This document shows positions 19,164 to 24,575 of a stretch of DNA of 24,575 nucleotides, in pieces (positions within the stretch are counted from its first letter, which is position 1; the number at the start of each line of letters is the position of its first letter). A program made the translations under genes and the position numbers. The notes beneath the pieces are model-generated. The model did not search any database. It saw only the letters and a program-made list of their open reading frames with translations, and had not been told where the DNA came from. The stretch is from Streptomyces viridochromogenes. Its GTDB lineage: Bacteria; Actinomycetota; Actinomycetes; Streptomycetales; Streptomycetaceae. The stretch covers positions 1 to 24,575 of the forward strand of contig NZ_LGUR01000274.1 of NCBI RefSeq assembly GCF_001270495.1. Direction: 5' to 3'.

Positions 19164-19579
19164 CGCAATCACTCACGGCGAAAGCGGTACGGGGCGGCCT
19201 GCTGGCGACCGCCGCCATGCTCGTCCTCGGCGCGGCTCCGGCGCGGGCGGCGGTCCAGGAGCCGGACCCGGGAAGCTGGCTCTACCTGACGGTCACCCGT
19301 GGCGACGCCCGCCACGGTGACCCGCACGGCACGCTGCTGCTGTGCGACCCCCCGCAGGGCCACGGAAAGGCTGCCGAGGCCTGCGCGGACCTCGAACGGG
19401 TGGGCGGTGACATCAGCCGACTGCGCACGGCGAACGCCTTCTGCCCGATGATCTACGCGCCGGTGACCGTCCACGCGCGCGGCGAGTGGAACGGACGGCC
19501 GGTCGAGTACCGCGAGACCTTCGCCAACGGGTGCGCGATGGGCGCCCGGACCGGGTCGGTGTTCGCGCTGGACGGCTGA
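19160..19579 (+). CDS. Subtilisin inhibitor (SSI) family secreted protease inhibitor
   Basis: Small exported inhibitor of serine proteases, 139 residues, with a Sec signal peptide (about 1-30, ending APARA) and a mature part near 109 residues, the usual SSI size. Cysteines 62, 75, 95 and 125 fit the two SSI disulfides; the second pair has the exact 30-residue spacing of SSI. The reactive loop reads CPMIY (95-99), so the P1 residue is Met97 as in classical SSI, pointing to subtilisin-like targets rather than trypsin-like ones. FANGCAMGARTGSVFAL matches the C-terminal SSI block. The ATG at 19160 overlaps the M14 stop (ATGA); the longer frame from 19124 lies inside the M14 gene. A perfect hairpin follows the stop at once. 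Confidence 0.92.
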   Translation: MTQSLTAKAVRGGLLATAAMLVLGAAPARAAVQEPDPGSWLYLTVTRGDARHGDPHGTLLLCDPPQGHGKAAEACADLERVGGDISRLRTANAFCPMIYAPVTVHARGEWNGRPVEYRETFANGCAMGARTGSVFALDG

Positions 19580-19621
19580 CTGCCTCACGGCGTCTGCCTC
19601 ATGGCTGACGCCGTGAGGCAG
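19580..19621. terminator. Perfect 15-bp stem-loop terminator
   Basis: CTGCCTCACGGCGTC (19580-19594) and GACGCCGTGAGGCAG (19607-19621) are exactly complementary with a 12-nt loop. It begins immediately after the SSI gene and separates it from the convergent M14 gene ending at 19694. It probably works in both directions. Confidence 0.8.
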
Positions 19622-19634
19622 ACGGCAGACGGAT

Positions 19635-19650
19635 GCACGCGCGCGCGTGC
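19635..19650. repeat. 16-bp alternating purine-pyrimidine palindrome
   Basis: GCACGCGCGCGCGTGC is a perfect palindrome of strictly alternating purines and pyrimidines, between the SSI terminator and the convergent M14 gene end. Such a sequence can form Z-DNA or a small cruciform. Confidence 0.6.
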
Positions 19651-19693
19651 GGTGCCCTCGGCCCACACCGTCCGGGCAGGTGCGCGGCAGGGC

Positions 19694-20944
19694 TCACGCC
19701 GCCCTGTCGCGCGCGTGCAGCGCTGCCGCGACGACCGTGCGGGACTGGTGCTCGATCTGGTGCTCCAGGGGCACCCAGCGGGCGCGGAAGCGTTCGGCGA
19801 AGGCGTCGCTCCAGGTGGCCACGAGGTGTTCGAGGCGCGGTGCCCCGCGGTCTTCGGTCTCGTGCAGGACGCGCAGCAGCATGGCCGCCGCCCGCAGCGG
19901 CAGCCGCCGCCCGAAGGCGTCCACACTCCCGACGTACGCCATGGTGTTGTCGGCGGGCGGCGTGTGCGTCCAGTCGGCGGCCAGCCCCGGCACCACCTCC
20001 AGCGCCCACTTCGCGGCCCGCAGCAAGGGCCCGTCGACGCCGTCCAGCCGGGGGAGCGCCTCGGTGAGCACCCGCTCCACCTCCAGCGCGTCCCGCCTCA
20101 GCCGGGCCCCCAGCCGTCGCATCGCCCTGGCCGGGTCCGGATGCGGCGCCGGGTCGTCCACCAGGTCACTCGCCCACATCGGCACCTCGACGACCGCGGT
20201 CAGACCGCCGTACCGGTGCACGTGGTACCAGGTGCTGCTGCGCGCGTCGTCCGGCATGCTCGGATACGCCGCGCCGGCGCCCGGTGCGGGCATGACGTGC
20301 ACCCCGGGCCCGGAGGCGGGCCAGCCCGCCGCGTCCGAGGCGCCGGTCTCCACCGGGATGTGCAGCTCCGCCGCCGACTTCGCGAACGGCTCGGCGAGTC
20401 CGGGAACGTCCTTCGTCAACTGCACCCAGCTGCCGCCCAGATCCGTCCCGTGCAGAGTGACCTGGAGGTAGGGGCGCAGTTCGTCGATGACCCGGGTCAG
20501 CGCGCGCGTCTCGGGCGGCAGCCGGTCGGACGGCAGCGCGGCCGGCGCCCACTCCGGCTGCTCCGCGGCCGCGGGCCGGAAGAAGCCGCGGTGGTAGTCG
20601 AACAGGCTGCGGGGCGCCGGCGTGACATGCAGGCTCGCCCCGTCGGGATCCGCGCACAGCAGGAAGTGCCAGGAGATGTCGGCCCGCAACTCCCGCTCGT
20701 GCAGCACCCGTTCCGCGACCGCGAGGAGCGTGGGGCCGCCCGTGGGCTCGTTGGAATGCGCGCCGGCGACGACCAGGACGGCGCGTCGGGCGTGACCGAT
20801 GGACAGCAGGTGGAGGGGTCTTCCCGCCCGGGAGGCCCCCACCTGCCTCAGCGTGCACAGGCCGGGACGGTGAGCGGCCAGTGCGCGGGCAGACAGCACT
20901 AGTTCGGTCAGGGTGGGGTAGCGCAGCTCCGGCAGGAGACTCAC
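19694..20944 (-). CDS. M14 family zinc carboxypeptidase (paralogue of the 17793 gene)
   Basis: The 416-residue product is a clear paralogue of the M14 enzyme encoded on the other strand. It begins SLLPELRYPTLTEL (compare ALPPLLRYPTVDEL) and shares zinc ligands His63 and Glu66 (HSNEPTGG), His165 (TLHGTD) and catalytic Glu253 (VVEVPMW). No signal peptide is seen. I chose the GTG at 20944 because GGAAG lies 8 nt upstream and the start aligns with the paralogue. The ATG at 20986 falls inside a predicted promoter, and a GTG at 20953 has no spacing for a ribosome binding site. Unlike its paralogue it has no TTA codon, so the two may be made at different stages. Its 3' end faces the SSI gene. Confidence 0.87.
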   Translation of the reverse strand: MSLLPELRYPTLTELVLSARALAAHRPGLCTLRQVGASRAGRPLHLLSIGHARRAVLVVAGAHSNEPTGGPTLLAVAERVLHERELRADISWHFLLCADPDGASLHVTPAPRSLFDYHRGFFRPAAAEQPEWAPAALPSDRLPPETRALTRVIDELRPYLQVTLHGTDLGGSWVQLTKDVPGLAEPFAKSAAELHIPVETGASDAAGWPASGPGVHVMPAPGAGAAYPSMPDDARSSTWYHVHRYGGLTAVVEVPMWASDLVDDPAPHPDPARAMRRLGARLRRDALEVERVLTEALPRLDGVDGPLLRAAKWALEVVPGLAADWTHTPPADNTMAYVGSVDAFGRRLPLRAAAMLLRVLHETEDRGAPRLEHLVATWSDAFAERFRARWVPLEHQIEHQSRTVVAAALHARDRAA

Positions 20945-21304
20945 CCCCGTCACTTCCGCCCGGCTTCGCAATCCGCAGTACCCCATGGTCTGGTTTAGGT
21001 GTCAAGGAGTCCGCGGGGGAGGCTCCCGGGGGCGCCCAGTTGCGTTGACCGCCGAAGGGCAGGGGCGGCCGGCGTCAGCGGGCGTGCCGGGCCCCTCCCG
21101 CCGAGGTGCCGTACCCCCTTCGCCTGCACCGATGCGCGTCGGGAGCCCGGGCGTGAAGCGGGCCCCGGCCCTCGTCACCGCGCGCCGGCCGTCGTTCCCG
21201 AGCCCCGGGAGCGTACGCGGGCCCGAGCCGGTCGCGGGCCCGATGCCGAGGCGCGCCGCGAAACCGTGCACGCCCCGAAGCCCTGCGCGTCGAGAGCGCT
21301 CGGC
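20945..21304. other. Gap between treY and the minus-strand M14 gene
   Basis: No frame in these 360 bp has convincing start signals or codon bias. On the minus strand it holds a perfect TTGACA (21005-21000), a possible -35 for the M14 gene; 17 bp downstream is GGTACT, a weak -10. An 11-bp direct repeat CGCGGGCCCGA occurs at 21216-21226 and 21233-21243, each with an 8-bp palindrome CGGGCCCG, 62-89 bp downstream of the treY stop. These could help end treY transcription. Confidence 0.5.
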
Positions 21305-23668
21305 TCACACAGCCGCCTCCCCGTCCACCCGCTCCAGCAACGCCACCGGCAGCCGCTCGAACAACTCCGCCACGCGCGCGTGCCCGGTGAACTCCCGCTC
21401 GGGAGCGAGCACATCGCCCCATCGGCCCGGCGGCAACGGCAGCAGGGTGTCGCGCCAGCCGCCCGACTGCGCCAGCCGCAGCGACAGGCGCGTCACAGCG
21501 GTGATCACCTCTCCGGAGCGCACGAAGGCCACACAGTGGGCGCCCGCGGGGCCCCCGGCCGGCAACGGCGCGTACGACGCGGAGTCGCCGAACACATCGG
21601 GGCGCCGCCCGCGCAGCCGTAGCGCCGCCGCCGTCACCACGCCCTTCTCTCCCGGATCCGCGGGCGGGAACCGCACGACCCTGCGGTTGTCGGGGTCCAC
21701 CAGCGCCCGGTACTCGCCCTCCGTGCCCTGGTAGACGTCCGGCACGCCCGGCATCGTCAGCTGGGCCAGGGCCATGCCCAGCACGTTCGCCCGGATGTGC
21801 GGCTCCAGTTGGCTCCGGAAGGCGGCCACGCGTTCGCCGGGCGCACCGCACGGCCCCGCGGCGACGAACGCCGCCACCGCCTCCTCGTACGGTGGCTCCT
21901 GCTCCGTCCAGCTGGTGAACAACCCGGCCTCGCGCACATGCTTCAGCAGCGCCCCCTGCACACGGTCGACGTCCGCCTCGCCCAGCCCGAACACCGTCTG
22001 CCAGGCGGCCCACGCCAGCTGGGCGTCCGGTACGCCCTCGCCGTCACGGGTCACCTCCGTCAGGACGTCCGCCCAGCGTTGCGGGCACTCCGTGAGCACG
22101 GCCAGCGCGGCCCGTACGTCGGCACTGCGCTTGGTGTCGTGCGTCGACGCGACCGTCCCGGTCCCGGGCCAGTCGCGCTGCACGCGCGCGCAGTACGCGT
22201 GGAACTCGTCGGGCGCGACCGCGGGGCTCCCCGGATTCCCGCCCACCTCGGTCGCCGAAAGCAGCGGCACATGGCGGTAGAACGCCGTGTCCTCCACGGA
22301 CTTGGCTCGCAGCGCCGACGCCGTCTGCGCGAACCGCGTCCGGAACTCGACGTGCTCCGGTCCGTCACCGGCCCGGCCGAGGACCAGGTCGCGCACCACG
22401 TCGACCGCCCCCGCCTCCTCGGGCACGACGAAGACGAGCCGCGCTTCGGCCGCCGCCTCCTCCGTGACCACACGGGCCGCGTCACCGGAGGCGTACGGCC
22501 GGTAGACCTTCAGCCGGACGAGGAGTTCCTGGAGCGCGGTGCGCAGTGCCCAGGGTGCCCGGTCGCGCAGCGCGGGTTCGGGGGACGTGGCGCACAGGCG
22601 GCTCGCCACCCGGGTCAGCCGGTCGACCTCCGTGGCCAGCTCGTGCGTGAGCACCTTGTACGCCGCCCGCCGCACCGTCGCCTCCCAGTCGCCGCCCCGG
22701 TCCGTCTGCGGGGCCGCGAACCGCCGGTACTGGCCGAGGAGTTCACCGAACCCCGCCGGATCGGTGAAGAGGCCGTCGACGTACCGAAGGGCGTCGTAGC
22801 CGGTGGTGCCGGCGACGGGCCAGGAGGCCGGCAGATGCTCCCCGTCCGCGAGGATCTTCTCCACGACGGTCCAGCGCCCGCCGGTCGCCTCGTGGAGGCG
22901 CTGCAGATACGCGTCGGGGTCGGCGAGTCCGTCGGGGTGGTCGATGCGCAGCCCGTCGACCACGCCCTCGTGGAGGAGCTGGAGGATCTTGGCATGCGTG
23001 GCCTCGAACACCTCCGGGTCCTCGACCCGCACCCCGATCAGCTCCGAGATGCTGAAGAACCGCCGGTAGTTGAGTTCCGTTCGGGCCAGCCGCCACCACG
23101 CCGGGCGGTACCACTGCGCGTCCAGGAGCTGCGTCAGCGGCAGTTCCTCGGTGCCCTCGCGCAGCGGGAACACATGGTCGTAATAGCGCAGGACGTCGCC
23201 GTCCACCTCCAGGTGAGCGAGCTCCTCGCCCAGTGGCCGGCCCAGCACCGGCAGCAGCATCCGGCCGCCCTGTGCCTCCCAGTCGATGTCGAACCATCGC
23301 GCGTACGGCGACTTGGGGCCCTCGCGCAGCACCTCCCACAGGGCGCGGTTGTGGCGCGGGGCCATGGCCATGTGGTTCGGCACGATGTCCACCACCAGGC
23401 CCAGACCGTGTTCGCGCGCGGTGCGCGCCAGCGCGCGCAGCCCCTCCTCACCGCCGAGCTCCTCGCGTACGCGCGCGTGGTCCACGACGTCATAGCCGTG
23501 CCCCGACCCCGGGACTGCCTCCAGGACCGGGGACAGGTGCAGATGCGAGACGCCGAGCGAGGCCAGGTACGGCACGGCCGCCGCCGCGGCCTCGAACGGG
23601 AACGAGGGCTGCAGCTGCAGCCGGTAGGTGGCGGTCGGCACCATCGGGTCAGGTCGCTCAGGTGTCAT
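21305..23668 (-). CDS. treY: Malto-oligosyltrehalose synthase
   Basis: GH13 enzyme that converts the reducing-end linkage of maltodextrins from alpha-1,4 to alpha-1,1, giving maltooligosyltrehalose for TreZ. The 787-residue product starts TATYRLQLQPSFPF (12-25), typical of TreY. It carries DIVPNHMA (94-101), nucleophile Asp243 (DGLRIDHPDGL), acid/base Glu270 (TVVEKIL) and transition-state Asp511 (STHDTKRS). PGVPDVYQGTE near the C-terminal third is also characteristic. Length is normal. The ATG at 23668 is divergent from the MFS gene 81 bp away, with palindromes between them. It cannot be in one operon with treZ, since plus-strand genes intervene. Confidence 0.97.
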   Translation of the reverse strand: MTPERPDPMVPTATYRLQLQPSFPFEAAAAAVPYLASLGVSHLHLSPVLEAVPGSGHGYDVVDHARVREELGGEEGLRALARTAREHGLGLVVDIVPNHMAMAPRHNRALWEVLREGPKSPYARWFDIDWEAQGGRMLLPVLGRPLGEELAHLEVDGDVLRYYDHVFPLREGTEELPLTQLLDAQWYRPAWWRLARTELNYRRFFSISELIGVRVEDPEVFEATHAKILQLLHEGVVDGLRIDHPDGLADPDAYLQRLHEATGGRWTVVEKILADGEHLPASWPVAGTTGYDALRYVDGLFTDPAGFGELLGQYRRFAAPQTDRGGDWEATVRRAAYKVLTHELATEVDRLTRVASRLCATSPEPALRDRAPWALRTALQELLVRLKVYRPYASGDAARVVTEEAAAEARLVFVVPEEAGAVDVVRDLVLGRAGDGPEHVEFRTRFAQTASALRAKSVEDTAFYRHVPLLSATEVGGNPGSPAVAPDEFHAYCARVQRDWPGTGTVASTHDTKRSADVRAALAVLTECPQRWADVLTEVTRDGEGVPDAQLAWAAWQTVFGLGEADVDRVQGALLKHVREAGLFTSWTEQEPPYEEAVAAFVAAGPCGAPGERVAAFRSQLEPHIRANVLGMALAQLTMPGVPDVYQGTEGEYRALVDPDNRRVVRFPPADPGEKGVVTAAALRLRGRRPDVFGDSASYAPLPAGGPAGAHCVAFVRSGEVITAVTRLSLRLAQSGGWRDTLLPLPPGRWGDVLAPEREFTGHARVAELFERLPVALLERVDGEAAV

Positions 23669-23717
23669 GGAAACCTACGTACCCGCCCTGCCGCCCTTCG
23701 TGTCATCGTCCCCTCCA

Positions 23718-23735
23718 CGTGGGCCCACGCGCGTG
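23718..23735. promoter_or_regulatory. Overlapping palindromes in the treY/MFS divergent gap
   Basis: CGTGGGCCCACG (23718-23729) and CACGCGCGTG (23726-23735) are perfect palindromes of 12 and 10 bp that overlap. They sit between the two divergent starts and could be a shared operator. Just downstream is TAGCTT (23738-23743), a -10-like hexamer 6 nt before the MFS ATG. Confidence 0.4.
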
Positions 23736-23749
23736 CCTAGCTTCGACTG

Positions 23750-24575
23750 ATGGGAAAGACGCGGAGGACCGGGCGGCGCGGCACTTCGGCGGCCTACCGT
23801 GAGGTGATCGGCCTGACCGGGCCGCTGCTGCCGGTCATGTCCTTTCTCGCGCGCCTGCCGACCGCCACGATCCAGTTCGGCAGCGTGCTGCTCGTCGCAC
23901 GGGCCAGCGGCTCCCTGTCCGCCGCCGGGCTGACCGGCGGTGCGCTCGCCGTCGGGCAGGTGGCCTGCGGCCCGCTGGTGGGCCGACTCGCCGACCGGCA
24001 CGGTCAGCGGGCGGTCGTGCTCACCTTCTGCCTCGCCAACGCCCTCGCGATCGCCGGGCTGGTCGTCGGGGCGCTCGCAGGGCTGCCTACGGCGGTGCTG
24101 GCCGTGCTGGGAGCGGCGGCCGGAGCCACGGTGCCGCAGATCGGGCCCATGGCCCGCGCCCGTCTGGTCGCCCTCGCGCGCGGTGCCGGAGCTCGTGATT
24201 CCACCGTGGGTGCCGCGCTCTCCTTCGAGAGCACCCTCGACGAGATCTCCTTCGTTCTGGGGCCCGCCCTGGTCGGGCTGGCGGCGGTGACCGCGCATCC
24301 GGGGTTCGCGCTGGGTGGAGCCGCGGTGCTGGTGGCCCTGTGCGGTGCGGGATTCGCGCTGCATCGGACGGCGGCGGCGACACGGCCCGCGTCCGTCGCT
24401 ACGCCGGGGGAACGACGGTGCGCGTCCGGCGCCACGTCGAGTGAAAGAGGTGGCGAACGACGGTCCGGTTCCGTCCGGACGTCTGCGAGACGACGAGCCG
24501 GTGCCGACCCGACGGAGCCGACAGGACGAACCAGTTCCGTCCCGACGTCCGCGCCCCCACGAACCACCCCCGCCC
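23750..24575 (+). CDS. MFS transporter, N-terminal half (runs off the window)
   Basis: The frame is open from the ATG at 23750 to the right edge, 275 codons with no stop. After a basic start (MGKTRRTGRRG) come hydrophobic segments typical of the first six MFS helices (about residues 20-215). They are interrupted by the A-motif-like loop GRLADRHGQR (about 79-88). From about residue 205 the sequence turns hydrophilic and rich in Arg, Ser, Thr and Pro, probably the central cytoplasmic loop, which is long for the family. No ribosome binding site is seen; TAGCTT at 23738-23743 would start the mRNA at the ATG. Substrate unknown. It is divergent from treY. Confidence 0.8.
   Translation, partial: MGKTRRTGRRGTSAAYREVIGLTGPLLPVMSFLARLPTATIQFGSVLLVARASGSLSAAGLTGGALAVGQVACGPLVGRLADRHGQRAVVLTFCLANALAIAGLVVGALAGLPTAVLAVLGAAAGATVPQIGPMARARLVALARGAGARDSTVGAALSFESTLDEISFVLGPALVGLAAVTAHPGFALGGAAVLVALCGAGFALHRTAAATRPASVATPGERRCASGATSSERGGERRSGSVRTSARRRAGADPTEPTGRTSSVPTSAPPRTTPA

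Noticed and set aside
19635..19650. Alternating GCGC palindrome as a replication or attachment site
   Set aside because: No integrase, tRNA end, second att copy or DnaA boxes are nearby. A convergent-gene gap element is simpler.
21002..21271. Minus-strand frame of 89 codons in the treY/M14 gap
   Set aside because: Pro/Arg/Gly-rich product with no ribosome binding site. It overlaps the likely promoter of the M14 gene.
21797..23740. Long plus-strand frame across treY
   Set aside because: It is antisense to a well-recognised TreY and has an Arg-rich unnatural composition, a common artefact in such genomes.

Overview
The window is a typical piece of a Streptomyces chromosome. It has very high G+C with G/C-rich third codon positions. 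It carries the two-domain germacradienol/geosmin synthase, a phenoxazinone-synthase-type multicopper oxidase, a subtilisin-inhibitor (SSI) family protein, an FHA protein with a DUF1707 domain, TreY/TreZ, and a common Streptomyces intergenic repeat. I count 19 protein genes, one of them cut by the right edge. I found no tRNA, rRNA, CRISPR array, insertion sequence or prophage.

Layout, left to right. 1-485: no convincing gene, with short tandem repeats of 21, 18 and 21 bp. 486-2169: permease and ATPase of an SsuC/SsuB-like ABC importer; no binding protein is visible. 2180-2330: the Streptomyces intergenic repeat with terminator hairpins, between convergent genes. 2351-3592 (-): Tat-exported endonuclease/exonuclease/phosphatase-fold protein. 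3777-5936: geosmin synthase, overlapping tail to tail with an unrecognised acidic protein (5929-7422, -). 7587-9506: multicopper oxidase, with a sigma-E-like promoter. 9584-10345 (-): glutamine-amidotransferase-like protein, divergent from a LysR regulator (10432-11304). 11516-14061 and 14123-15067: PDZ membrane protein, LysE exporter, M24 aminopeptidase and an APH-fold protein lacking its catalytic residues. 15161-16906 (-) and 21305-23668 (-): treZ and treY, separated by about 4.4 kb. Between them lie an FHA gene, a carboxypeptidase overlapped by an SSI-type inhibitor gene, and a convergent paralogous carboxypeptidase. 23750-end: MFS transporter.

Two themes stand out. First, three genes contain the rare TTA leucine codon, which in Streptomyces needs the bldA tRNA: the ABC ATPase (codon 4), the multicopper oxidase (codon 56) and the M14 peptidase upstream of the SSI inhibitor (codon 323). 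With geosmin synthase, this suggests a development-linked neighbourhood. Second, the M14 peptidase/SSI pair overlaps by ATGA behind an inverted-repeat-rich promoter region, and is separated from the paralogous peptidase by a perfect 15-bp terminator hairpin. It is the most unusual small system here. TreY and TreZ together would convert maltodextrins to trehalose. Several intergenic gaps contain short tandem repeats with units of 15-24 bp.
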